DNA of 64,000 nucleotides from Petrolisthes cinctipes (taxonomy: Eukaryota > Arthropoda > Malacostraca > Decapoda > Porcellanidae), in NCBI GenBank assembly GCA_033782935.1, contig JAWQEG010000412.1:1291501-1355500 (forward strand), in the 5' to 3' direction. Both the position numbers and the translations under genes were made by a program. Positions 13,489 through 25,632 of the stretch are shown piece by piece (the stretch's first letter is position 1; each line of letters opens with the position of its first letter). The notes under the pieces were generated by a model, which worked only from the letters and a program-made list of their open reading frames with translations, did no database searches and was not told the origin of the DNA.

Positions 13489-13500
13489 GCATGCACATAT
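13472..13500 (+). repeat. 29-bp block present in long and absent from short monomers
   Basis: In long units GAGATAT is followed by AAACGGGTACAGAAGATG and CATGCACATAT before CGACTTTT. In short units GAGATAT runs straight into CGACTTTT or CGCCTTTA. The missing piece is 29 bp, exactly 177 minus 148. It is bounded by ATAT on the left and ends in ATAT, so slippage or recombination between the two ATAT copies would convert long to short. It carries the second box and an 8-bp palindrome TGCATGCA at 13488-13495. Confidence 0.9.
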
Positions 13501-13577
13501 CGACTTTTGGGCACCTAAAACATCGATTTTGAGCATGTTTTGGGCCTGTATTTTGAAAATACTCTAACACGGAGTAG
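13489..13577 (+). repeat. Half-unit 2 of the long monomer (89 bp)
   Basis: Starts with GCATGCACATATCG, the counterpart of GCATGTACAGATCG in half-unit 1, and continues with CTTTTGGGCACC, AAAATATCGATTTT and GCATGTTTTG before the GGAGTAG or GAGTAG end. It is one base longer than half-unit 1, the extra A lying in ATCGACTTTT. Confidence 0.85.
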
Positions 13578-13725
13578 GCATGTACAGATCGCTTCTGGGA
13601 CCCCAAAATATCGAATTTTCGGGTGTTTTGGGACTGAATTTGAGATATCGACTTTTTGGCACCTAAAAGATCGATTTTTAGCATGTTTTTAGCCTATATT
13701 TTGAAAATATTCTAGCACTGAGTAG
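13578..13725 (+). repeat. Reference short monomer (148 bp, GACTTTTTGGCACC subtype)
   Basis: Box-to-box distance is 148 bp. GAGATATCGACTTTTTGGCACC spans the place where the 29-bp block is missing. This subtype is usually followed by AATATTCTAGCACTGAGTAG and then by a long unit. Confidence 0.93.
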
Positions 13726-14905
13726 GCATGTACAGATCGCTTCTGTGACCCCAAAATATCTAATTTTCGAATGTTTTGAGCTTGAATTTGAGATATAAAC
13801 GGGTACAGAAGATGCGTGCACATATCGACTTTTGGGCACCTAAAATATCGATTTTGAGCATGTTTTGAGCCTATATTTTGAAAATATTGTTGCACTGAGT
13901 AGGCATGTACAGATTGCTTCTGGGACCCCAAAATATTGAATTTTCGGGCTTTTTGAGCCTGAATTTGAGATATAAACGGATACTGAAGATGCATGCACAG
14001 ATCGACTTTTGGGCACCTAAAAGATCGATTTTCAGTATCTTTTTGGCCTGTATTTTGAAAATACTCTAACACGGAGTAGGCATGTATAGATCGCTTCTGG
14101 GACCCAAAAATATCGAATTTTCGGGTGTTTTGGGCCTGAATTTGAGATATCGCCTTTACGCACCTAAGATATCGATTTTTAGCATGTTTTGAGCCTATAT
14201 TTTGAAAATATTCTAGCACTGAGTAGGCATGTACAGATCGCTTCTGGGATCCCAAAATATCGAATTTTCGGGTGTTTTGAGCCTGAATTTGAGATATAAA
14301 CGAGTACAGAAGATGCATGCACATATCGACTTTTGGGCACCTAAAATATCGATTTTGAGCATGTTTTGAGCTTATATTTTGAAAACATTCTAGCACTGAG
14401 AAGGCATGTACAGATCGCTTCTGGGACCCCAAAATATCGAATTTTCGGGTGTTTAGTGCCAGAATATGAGATATAAACGGGTACAGAAGATGCATGCACA
14501 TATCGACTTTTGGGCTCCTAAAAGATCGATTTTCAGTATGTTTTTGGCCTGTATTTTGAAAATACTCTAACACGGAGTAGGCATGTACAGATCGCTTCTG
14601 GGACCCAAAATATCGAATTTTCGGGTGTTTTGGGACTGAATTTGAGATATCGACTTTTTGGCACCTAAAAGATCGATTTTTAGCATGTTTTTAGCCTATA
14701 TTTTGAAAATATTCTAGCACTGAGTAGGCATGTACAGATTGCTTCTGGGACCCCAAAATATTGAATTTTCGGGTGTTTTGAGCCTGAATTTGAGATATAA
14801 ACGGGTGCAGAAGAAACATGCACATATTGACTTTGGGCACCTAAAATATCGATTTTCAGCATATTTTGGGCATGTATTTTAAAAATACTCTAACACGGAG
14901 TAGGC

Positions 14906-17085
14906 ATGTACAGATCTCTTCTGGGACCCCAAAATATCGAATTTTCGGGTGTTTTGAGCCTGAATTTGAGATATAAACGGGTACTGAAGATGCATGCACA
15001 TATCGACTTTTGGGCACCTAAAACATCGATTTTGAGCATGTTTTGGGCCTGTATTTTGTAAATACTCTAACACGGAGTAGGCATGTACAGATCGCTTCTG
15101 GGACCCCAAAACATCGAATTTTCGGGTGTTTTGGGCCTGAATTTGAGATATCGCCGTTACGCACCTAAAATATCGATTTTTAGCATGTTTTGAGCTTATA
15201 TTTTGAAAATGTTCTAGCACTGAGTAGGCATGTACAAATCGGTTCTGGGACCCCAAAATATCGAATTTTCGGGTGTTTTGAGCCTGAATTTGAGATATAA
15301 ACGAGTACAGAAGATGCATGCACATATCGACTTTTGGGCACCTAAAATATCGATTTTGAGCATGTTTTGAGCCAATATTTTGAAAACATTCTAGCACTGA
15401 GTAGGCATGTACAGATCGCTTCTGGGACCCCAAAATATCGAATTTTAGGGTGTTTTGAGCCTGAATTTGAGATAGAAACGAGTATAGAAGATTCATACAC
15501 ATATTGACTTTGGGCACCAAAAATATCGAGTTTCAACATGTTTTGGGCCTGAATTTTGAAAATACTCTAACACGGAGTAGGTATGTACAGATCGCTTCTG
15601 GGACCCCAAAATATCGAATTTTCGGGTGTTTAGGGCCAGAATTTGAGATATAAACGGGTACAGAAGATGCATGCACATATCGACTTTTGGGCACCTAAAA
15701 CATCGATTTTGAGCATGTTTTGGGCCTGTATTTTGAAAATACTCTAACACGGAGTAGGCATGTACAGATCGCTTCTGGGACCCCAAAATATCGAATTTTC
15801 GGGTGTTTTGGGACTGAATTTGAGATATCGACTTTTTGGCACCTAAAAGATCGATTTTTAGCATGTTTTTAGCCTATATTTTGAAAATATTCTAGCACTG
15901 AGTAGGCATGTACAGATCGCTTCTGTGACCCCAAAATATCTAATTTTCGAATGTTTTGAGCTTGAATTTGAGATATAAACGGGTACAGAAGATGCGTGCA
16001 CATATCGACTTTTGGGCACCTAAAATATCGATTTTGAGCATGTTTTGAGCCTATATTTTGAAAATATTGTTGCACTGAGTAGGCATGTACAGATTGCTTC
16101 TGGGACACCAAAATATTGAATTTTCGGGCTTTTTGAGCCTGAATTTGAGATATAAACGGATACTGAAGATGCATGCACAGATCGACTTTTGGGCACCTAA
16201 AAGATCGATTTTCAGTATCTTTTTGGCCTGTATTTTGAAAATACTCTAACACGGAGTAGGCATGTATAGATCGCTTCTGGGACCCAAAAATATCGAATTT
16301 TCGGGTGTTTTGGGCCTGAATTTGAGATATCGCCTTTACGCACCTAAGATATCGATTTTTAGCATGTTTTGAGCCTATATTTTGAAAATATTCTAGCACT
16401 GAGTAGGCATGTACAGATCGCTTCTGGGATCCCAAAATATCGAATTTTCGGGTGTTTTGAGCCTGAATTTGAGATATAAACGAGTACAGAAGATGCATGC
16501 ACATATCGACTTTTGGGCACCTAAAATATCGATTTTGAGCATGTTTTGAGCTTATATTTTGAAAACATTCTAGCACTGAGAAGGCATGTACAGATCGCTT
16601 CTGGGACCCCAAAATATCGAATTTTCGGGTGTTTAGTGCCAGAATATGAGATATAAACGGGTACAGAAGATGCATGCACATATCGACTTTTGGACTCCTA
16701 AAAGATCGATTTTCAGTATGTTTTTGGCCTGTATTTTGAAAATACTCTAACACGGAGTAGGCATGTACAGATCGCTTCTGGGACCCAAAATATCGAATTT
16801 TCGGGTGTTTTGGGACTGAATTTGAGATATCGACTTTTTGGCACCTAAAAGATCGATTTTTAGCATGTTTTTAGCCTATATTTTGAAAATATTCTAGCAC
16901 TGAGTAGGCATGTACAGATTGCTTCTGGGACCCCAAAATATTGAATTTTCGGGTGTTTTGAGCCTGAATTTGAGATATAAACGGGTGCAGAAGAAACATG
17001 CACATATTGACTTTGGGCACCTAAAATATCGATTTTCAGCATATTTTGGGCATGTATTTTAAAAATACTCTAACACGGAGTAGGC
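14906..17085 (+). repeat. 2,180-bp HOR, copy 2
   Basis: Nearly identical to copy 1. Differences seen by eye include GGTATGTAC against GGCATGTAC at ~15581, GACACC against GACCCC at ~16105, and GGACTCC against GGGCTCC at ~16693. So recent a duplication, with private changes on each side, favours a real repeat over an assembly echo. Confidence 0.95.
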
Positions 17086-19591
17086 ATGTACAGATCGCTT
17101 CTGGGACCCCAAAATATCGAATTTTCGGTTGTTTTGGGCCTGAATTTGAGATATCGCCTTTACGCACCTAAAATATCGATTTTTAGCATGTTTTTAGCCT
17201 ATAATTTGAAAATATTCTAGCACTGAGTAGGCATGTACAGATCGCTTCTGGGACCCCAAAATATCGAATTTTCGGGTGTTTTGAGCTTGAATTTGAGATA
17301 TAAACGAGTACAGAAGATGCATGCACATATCGACTTTTAGGCACCTAAAATATCGATTTTGAGCATGTTTTGAGCCTATATTTTGAAAACCTTCTAGCAC
17401 TGAGTAGGCATGTAGAGATCGCTTCTGGGACCCCAAATATCGAATTTTCGGGTGTTTTGAGCCTGAATTTGAGATATAAACGAGTATAGAAGATGCATAC
17501 ACATATTGACTTTGGGCACCAAAAATATCGATTTTTAGAATGTTTTGGGCCTGAATTTTAAAAATACTCTAACACGGAGTAGGCATGTACAGATCGCTTC
17601 TGGGACCCCAAAATATCGAATTTTCGTGTGTTTTGGGCCTGAATTTGAGATATCGCCTTTACTCACCTAAAATATCGATTTTTAGCATGTTTTGAGCCTA
17701 TATTTTGAAAATATTCTAGCACTGAGTAGGCGCCTATGTACAGATCGATTCTGGGACCCCAAAATATCGATTTTTCGGGTGTTTTGAGCTTGAATTTGAG
17801 ATATAAACGAGTACAGAAAATGCATGCACATATCGACTTTTGGGCACCTAAATGTCGATTTTGAGCATGTTTTGAGCCTATATTTTGAAAACATTCTAGC
17901 ACTGAGTAGGCATGTACTGATCGCTTCTGGGACCCCAAAATATCGAATTTTCGGGTGTTTAGGGCCAGAATTTGAGATATAAACGTGTACAGAAGATGCA
18001 TACACATATTGACTTTGGGCACCAAAAATATCGATTTTCAGCATGTTTTGGGCCTGAATTTTGAAAATACTCTAACACGAAGTAGGCATGTACAGATCGC
18101 TTCTGGGACCCCAAAATATCGAATTTTCGGGTGTTTTGGGACTTAATTTGAGATATAACCGGGTACAGAAGGTGCATGCATATATCGACTTTTTGGCACC
18201 TAAAACATCGATTTTGAGCATGTTTTGGGCCTGAATTTTGAAAATACTCTAACACGGAGTAGGCATGTACAGATCACTTCTGTGACCCCTAAATATCGAA
18301 TTTTCGGGTGTTTTGGGCCTTAATTTGAGATATCGACTTTTTGGCACCTAAAATATCGATTTTTAGCATGTTTTCAGCCTATATTTTGAAAATATTCTAG
18401 CACTAAGTAGGCATTTACAGATGGCTTCTGGGACCCCAAAATATTGAATTTTCGGGTGTTTAGGGCGAGAATTTGAGATATAAACGGGTACAGAAGATGC
18501 ATGCACATATCGACTTTTGGGCACCTAAAATATCGATTTTGAGCATGTTTTGAGCCTATATTTTGAAAATATTCTAGCACTAAGTATGTATGTACAGATT
18601 GCTTCTGGGACCTCAAAATATTGAATTTTCGGGTGTTTTGAGCCTGAATTTGAGATATAAACGGGTACAGAGGAAACATGCACATATTGACTTTGGGCAT
18701 CTAAAATATCGATTTTCAGCATGTTTTGGGCCTGTATTTTGAAAAATCTGTAACACTGAGTAGGCATGTACAGATTGCTTCTGGGACCCCAAAATATCGA
18801 ATTTTCGGGTGTTTTGAGCCTGAATTTGAGATATAAACGGGTACTGAAGATGCATCCATATATCGACTTTTGGGCACCTAAATCATCGATTTTGAGCATG
18901 TTTTGGGCCTGTATTTTGTAAATACTCTAACACGGATTAGGCATGTACAGATCGCTTCTGGGACCCCTAAATATCGAATTTTCGGGTATTTTGGGACTGA
19001 ATTTGAGATATCGACTTTTTGGCACCTAAAAGATCGATTTTTAGCATGTTTTTAGCCTATATTTTGAAAATATTCTACCACTGAGTAGGCATTTACAGAT
19101 TGCTTCTGGGACCCCAAGATATTGAATTTTCTGGTGTTTTGAGCCTGAATTTGAGATTTAAACGGGTACAGAAGATACATGCACATATTGACTTTGGGCA
19201 TCTAAAATATCGATTTTCAGCATGTTTTTGGGCATGTATTTTGAAAATACTCTAACACGGAGTAGGCATGTACAGATCTCTTCTGGGACCCCAAAATATC
19301 GAATTTTCGGTTGTTTTGAGCCTGAATTTGAGATATAAACGGGTACTGAAGATGCATGCACATATCGACTTTTGGGCACCTAAAACATCGATTTTGAGCA
19401 TGTTTTGGGCCTGTATTTTGTAAATACTCTAACACAGAGTAGGCATTTACAGATCGCTTCTGGGACTCCAAAACATCGAATTTTCGGGTGTTTTGGGCCT
19501 GAATTTGAGATATCGCCGTTACGCACCTAAAATATCGATTTTTAGCATGTTTTGAGCTTATATTTTGAAAATGTTCTAGCACTGAGTAGGC

Positions 19592-20092
19592 ATGTACAGA
19601 TCGCTTCTGGGACCCCAAAATATCGAATTTTTGGGTGTTTTAAGCCTGAATTTGAGATATAAACGAGTACAGAAGATGCATGCACATATCGACTTTTGGT
19701 CACATAAAATATCGATTTTGAGTATGTTTTGAGCCAATATTTTGAAAACATTCTAGCACTGAGTAGGCATGTACAGATCGCTTCTGGAACCCCAAAATAT
19801 CGAATTTTCGTTTGTTTAGGGCCAGAATTTGAGATATAAACGGGTACAGAAGATGCATGCACATATCGACTTTTGGGCACCTAAAAGATCGATTTTCAGT
19901 ATGTTTTTGGCCTGTATTTTGAAAATACTCTAACACGGAGTAGGCATGTATAGATCGCTTCTGGGACCCCAAAATATCGAATTTTCGGGTGTTTTGGGCC
20001 TGAATTTGAGATATTGCCTTTACGCACCTAAAATATCGATTTTTAGCATGTTTTGAGCCTATATTTTGAAAATATTCTAGCACTGAGTAGGC
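19592..20092 (+). repeat. 501-bp trimer HOR, copy 1
   Basis: Three units (177, 177, 147). Shared markers with the next 501 bp are GGTCACATAAAATATCG, GAGTATGTTTTGAGCC and CTTCTGGAACCCC. Confidence 0.85.
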
Positions 20093-20594
20093 ATGTACAG
20101 ATCGCTTCTGGGACCCCAAAATATCGAATTTTCGGGTGTTTTGAGCCTGAATTTGAGATATAAACAAGTACAGAAGATGCATGCACATATCGACTTTTGG
20201 TCACATAAAATATCGATTTTGAGTATGTTTTGAGCCAATATTTTGAAAACATTCTAGCACTGAGTAGGCATATACAGATCGCTTCTGGAACCCCAAAATA
20301 TCGAATTTTCGGGTATTTAGGGCCAGAATTTGAGATATAAACGGGTACAGAAGATGCATGCACATATCGACTTTTGGGCACCTAAAAGATCGATTTTCAG
20401 TATGTTTTTGGCCTGTATTTTGAAAATGCTCTAACACGGAGTAGGCATGTACAGATCCCTACTGGGATCCCTAAATATCGAATTTTCGGGTGTTTTGGGA
20501 CTGAATTTGAGATATCGATTTTTTGGCACCTAAAATGTCGATTTTTAGCATGTTTTTAGCGTATATTTTGAAAATATTCTAGCACCGAGTAGGC
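20093..20594 (+). repeat. 501-bp trimer HOR, copy 2
   Basis: Same first two units as copy 1 at +501. The third unit is the 148-bp subtype instead of the 147-bp one, so the match ends inside it. Confidence 0.8.
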
Positions 20595-21324
20595 ATGTTC
20601 AGATTGCTTCTGGGACCCCAAAATATTGAATTTTCGGGTGTTTTGAGCCTGAATTTCAGATATAAACGGGTACAGAAGATACATGCACATATTGACTTTG
20701 GGCATCTAAAATATCGATTTTCATCATGTTTTGGGCCTGTATTTTGAAAATACTCTAACACGGAGTAGGCATGTACAGATCGCTTCAGGGACACCAAAAT
20801 ATCGAATTATCGGGTGTTTTGATCCTGAATTTGAGATATAAACGGGTACTGAAGATGCATGCACATATCGACTTTTGGGCACCTAAAACATCGATTTTGA
20901 GCATGTTTTGGGCCTGTATTTTGAAAATACTCTAACACGGAGTAGGCATGTACAGATCGCTTCTGGGACCCCAAAATATTGAATTTTCGGTTGTTTTGGG
21001 CCTGAATTTGAGATATCGCCATTACGCACCTAAAATATCGATTTTGAGCATGTTTTGAGCCTATAATTTGAAAATATTCTAGCACTGAGTAGGCATGTAC
21101 AGATCGCTTCTGGGACCCCAAAATATCGAATTTTCGGGTGTTTTGAGCTTGAATTTGAGATATAAACGAGTACAGAAGATGCATGCACATATCGACTTTT
21201 AGGCACCTAAAATATCGACTTTGAGCATGTTTTGAGCCTATATTTTGAAAACCTTCTAGCACTGAGTAGGCATGTAGAGATCGCTTCTGGGACCCCAAAT
21301 ATCGAATTTTCGGGTGTTTTGAGC

Positions 21325-23478
21325 CTGAATTTGAGATATAAACGAGTATAGAAGATGCATACACATATTGACTTTGGGCACCAAAAATATCGATTTTTAG
21401 AATGTTTTGGGCCTGAATTTTAAAAATACTCTAACACGGAGTAGGCATGTACAGATCGCTTCTGGGACCCCAAAATATCGAATTTTCGGGTGTTTTGGGC
21501 CTGAATTTGAGATATCGCCTTTACTCACCTAAAATATCTATTTTTAGCATGTTTTGAGCCTATATTTTGAAAATATTCTAGCACTGAGTAGGCATGTACA
21601 GATCGATTCTGGGACCCCAAAATATCGATTTTTCGGGTGTTTTGAGCTTGAATTTGAGATATAAACGAGTACAGAAAATGCATGCACATATCGACTTTTG
21701 GGCACCTAAATATCGATTTTGAGCATGTTTTGAGCCTATATTTTGAAAACATTCTAGCACTGAGTAGGCATGTACAGATCGCTTCTGGGACCCCAAAATA
21801 TCGAATTTTCGGGTGTTTAGGGCCAGAATTTGAGATATAAACGTGTAAAGAAGATGCATGCACATATTGAATTTTGGGCACCTAACAGATCGATTTTCAA
21901 TATGTTTTTGGCCTGTATTTTGAAAATACTCTAACACGGAGTAGTCATGTACAGATCGCTTCTGGGACCCCAAAATATCGAATTTTCGGGTGTTTTGAGC
22001 CTGAATTTGAGATATAAACGGGTACTGAAGGTGCATGCATATATCGACTTTTTGGCACCTAAAACATCGATTTTGAGCATGTTTTGGACCTGTATTTTGA
22101 AAATACTCTAACACGGAGTAGGCATGTACAGATCACTTCTGGGACCCCTAAATATCGAATTTGCGGGTGTTTTGGGCCTTAATTTGAGATATCGACTTTT
22201 TGGCACCTAAAATATCGATTTTTAGCATGTTTTTAGCCTATATTTTGAAAATATTCTAGCACTGAGTAGGCATGTACAGATCGATTCTGGGACCCCAAAA
22301 TATCGATTTTTCGGGTGTTTTGAGCTTGAATTTGAGATATAAACGAGTACAGAAAATGCATCCACATATCGACTTTTGGGCACCTAAAATATCGATTTTG
22401 AGCATGTTTTTAGCCTATATTTTGAAAATATTCTAGCACTGAGTAGGCATGTACAGATTGCTTCTGGGACCCCAAAATATTGAATTTTCGGGTGTTTAGG
22501 GCCAGAATTTGAGATATAAACGGGTACAGAAGATGCATGCACATATCAACTTTTGGGCACCAAAAAGATCGATTTTCAGTATGTTTTTGGCCTGTATTTT
22601 GAAAATACTCTAACACGGAGTAGGCATGTACAGATCGCTTCTGGGACCCCTAAATATCGAATTTTTGGGTGTTTTGGGACTGAATTTGAGATATCGACTT
22701 TTGGGCATCTAAAATATCGATTTTTAACATGTTTTGGGCATGCATTTTGAAAATACTCTAACACGGAGTAGGCATGTACAGATCGCTTCTGGGACCCCAA
22801 AATATCGAATTTTCGGGTTTTTTGAGCCTGAATTTGAGATATAAACGGGTACTGAAGATGCATGCACATATCGACTTTTGGGCACCTAAAACATCGATTT
22901 TGAGCATGTTATGGGCCTGTATTTTGTAAATACTCTAACACGGAGTAGGCATGTACCAGATCGTTTCTGGGACCCCTAAATATCGAATTTTCGGGTGTTT
23001 TGGGACTGAATTTGAGATATCGACTTTTGGGCACCTTAAATATCGATTTCGAGCATGTTTTCAGCCTATATTTTGAAAAGACTCTAGCACTGAGTAGGCA
23101 TGTAGAGATCGCGTCTGGGACCCCTAAATATCGAATTTTCGGGTGTTTTGGACCTTAATTTGAGATATCGACTTTTTGGCATCTAAAATATTGATTTTTA
23201 GCATGTTTTTAGCCTACATATTGAAAATATTCTAGCACTGAGTAGCCATGTACAGATCGCTTCTGGGACCCCAAAATATCGAATTTTCGGGTGTTTTGAG
23301 CCTGAATTTGAGATATAAACGAGTACAGAAGATGCATGCACATATCGACTTTTGGACACCTAAAACATCGATTTTGAGCATGTTTTGAGCCTATATTTTG
23401 AAAATATTTTAGCACTGAGTAGGCATTTACAGATTGCTTCTGGGACCCCAAAATATTGAATTTTCGGGTGTTTTGAGC
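21325..23478 (+). repeat. 2,154-bp HOR, copy 1 (13 monomers)
   Basis: From box 21447 the lengths are 147, 176, 177, 177, 148, 177, 177, 148, 177, 149, 148, 177, 176. Markers that return at +2,154 include ATCGATTTTTCGGG, GTAGTCATG, a one-base insertion in GCATGTACCAGATC and CGATTTCGAGCATG. The ends lie inside a monomer: the unit at 23425 is a hybrid whose left part matches the unit at 25579 and whose right part matches the unit at 21272, with the switch between ~23458 and 23498. Confidence 0.93.
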
Positions 23479-25632
23479 CTGAATTTGAGATATAAACGAG
23501 TATAGAAGATGCATACACATATTGACTTTGGGCACCAAAAATATCGATTTTTAGAATGTTTTGGGCCTGAATTTTAAAAATACTCTAACACGGAGTAGGC
23601 ATGTACAGATCGCTTCTGGGACCCCAAAATATCGAATTTTCGGGTGTTTTGGGCCTGAATTTGAGATATCGCCTTTACTTACCTAAAATATCTATTTTTA
23701 GCATGTTTTGAGCCTATATTTTGAAAATATTCTAGCACTGAGTAGGCATGTACAGATCGATTCTGGGACCCCAAAATATCGATTTTTCGGGTGTTTTGAG
23801 CTTGAATTTGAGATATAAACGAGTACAGAAAATGCATGCACATATCGACTTTTGGGCACCTAAATATCGATTTTGAGCATGTTTTGAGCCTATATTTTGA
23901 AAACATTCTAGCACTGAGTAGGCATGTACAGATCGCTTCTGGGACCCCAAAATATCGAATTTTCGGGTGTTTAGGGCCAGAATTTGAGATATAAACGTGT
24001 AAAGAAGATGCATGCACATATTGAATTTTGGGCACCTAACAGATCGATTTTCAATATGTTTTTGGCCTGTATTTTGAAAATACTCTAACACGGAGTAGTC
24101 ATGTACAGATCGCTTCTGGGACCCCAAAATATCGAATTATCGGGTGTTTTGAGCCTGAATTTGAGATATAAACGGGTACTGAAGGTGCATGCATATATCG
24201 ACTTTTTGGCACCTAAAACATCGATTTTGAGCATGTTTTGGACCTGTATTTTGAAAATACTCTAACACGGAGTAGGCATGTACAGATCACTTCTGGGACC
24301 CCTAAATATCGAATTTGCGGGTGTTTTGGGCCTTAATTTGAGATATCGACTTTTTGGCACCTAAAATATCGATTTTTAGCATGTTTTTAGCCTATATTTT
24401 GAAAATATTCTAGCACTGAGTAGGCATGTACAGATCGATTCTGGGACCCCAAAATATCGATTTTTCGGGTGTTTTGAGCTTGAATTTGAGATATAAACGA
24501 GTACAGAAAATGCATCCACATATCGACTTTTGGGCACCTAAAATATCGATTTTGAGCATGTTTTTAGCCTATATTTTGAAAATATTCTAGCACTGAGTAG
24601 GCATGTACAGATTGCTTCTGGGACCCCAAAATATTGAATTTTCGGGTGTTTAGGGCCAGAATTTGAGATATAAACGGGTACAAAAGATGCATGCACATAT
24701 CAACTTTTGGGCACCAAAAAGATCGATTTTCAGTATGTTTTTGGCCTGTATTTTGAAAATACTCTAACACGGAGTAGGCATGTACAGATCGCTTCTGGGA
24801 CCCCTAAATATCGAATTTTTGGGTGTTTTGGGACTGAATTTGAGATATCGACTTTTGGGCATCTAAAATATCGATTTTTAACATGTTTTGGGCATGCATT
24901 TTGAAAATACTCTAACACGGAGTAAGCATGTACAGATCGCTTCTGGGACCCCAAAATATCGAATTTTCGGGTTTTTTGAGCCTGAATTTGAGATATAAAC
25001 GGGTACTGAAGATGCATGCACATATCGACTTTTGGGCACCTAAAACATCGATTTTGAGCATGTTATGGGCCTGTATTTTGTAAATACTCTAACACGGAGT
25101 AGGCATGTACCAGATCGTTTCTGGGACCCCTAAATATCGAATTTTCGGGTGTTTTGGGACTGAATTTGAGATATCGACTTTTGGGCACCTTAAATATCGA
25201 TTTCGAGCATGTTTTCAGCCTATATTTTGAAAAGACTCTAGCACTGAGTAGGCATGTAGAGATCGTGTCTGGGACCCCTAAATATCGAATTTTCGGGTGT
25301 TTTGGACCTTAATTTGAGATATCGACTTTTTGGCATCTAAAATATTGATTTTTAGCATGTTTTTAGCCTACATATTGAAAATATTCTAGCACTGAGTAGG
25401 CATGTACAGATCGCTTCTGGGACCCCAAAATATCGAATTTTCGGGTGTTTTGAGCCTGAATTTGAGATATAAACGAGTACAGAAGATGCATGCACATATC
25501 GACTTTTGGACACCTAAAACATCGATTTTGAGCATGTTTTGAGCCTATATTTTGAAAATATTTTAGCACTGAGTAGGCATTTACAGATTGCTTCTGGGAC
25601 CCCAAAATATTGAATTTTCGGGTGTTTTGAGC
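23479..25632 (+). repeat. 2,154-bp HOR, copy 2
   Basis: Follows copy 1 unit by unit until ~25614-25652, then continues as ACGGGTACAGAAGATACATG where copy 1 reads ACGAGTATAGAAGATGCATA. Its last ~1.08 kb are also the start of the 7,448-bp HOR, so the two HORs overlap by origin. Confidence 0.93.

Larger units (their letters stand above)
13401..13577 (+). repeat. Reference long monomer (177 bp)
   Basis: A typical long unit, chosen as a reference and counted from the GCATGTAC box to the next box. It holds two boxes, at 13401 (GCATGTACA) and at 13489 (GCATGCACA), 88 bp apart. Long subtypes differ at set places: ACGGGTACTGAAG, ACGGGTACAGAAG, ACGAGTACAGAAG or ACGAGTATAGAAG before the second box, and CATCGATTTTGAG, GATCGATTTTCAG or TATCGATTTTCAG after it. 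The 176-bp form carries TTGACTTTGGGCA in place of TCGACTTTTGGGCA, so it is one base shorter. Confidence 0.95.
12726..14905 (+). repeat. 2,180-bp HOR, copy 1 (13 monomers)
   Basis: Lengths are 177, 147, 177, 176, 177, 148, 177, 177, 147, 177, 177, 147, 176. Private markers include ACATCGAATTTTCGG, CGCCGTTACGCACC, ATCTAATTTTCGAATG, TATCTTTTTGGCC and GAATATGAGATATAAAC, all of which return 2,180 bp later. Confidence 0.95.
17086..21324 (+). repeat. Satellite, mixed order with older, diverged duplications
   Basis: The stretch from 17086 to ~18000 matches 20948 to ~21860 (offset ~3,862; shared TTCGGTTGTTTTGGG, CCTATAATTTGAAAATA and GAAAACCTTCTAGC). The stretch ~18088-19790 follows the order of 11724-13250 with offsets of 6,364 and then ~6,541, the change being one 177-bp unit. 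A 4-bp insertion creates GGCGCC at 17730-17735. Two adjacent 501-bp trimers lie at 19592-20594. Confidence 0.8.

Noticed and set aside
17726..17740. GGCGCC insertion at the box as an attachment or integration site
   Set aside because: It is a single 4-bp insertion in one unit, with no foreign sequence next to it and no second copy at the related unit at 21594.
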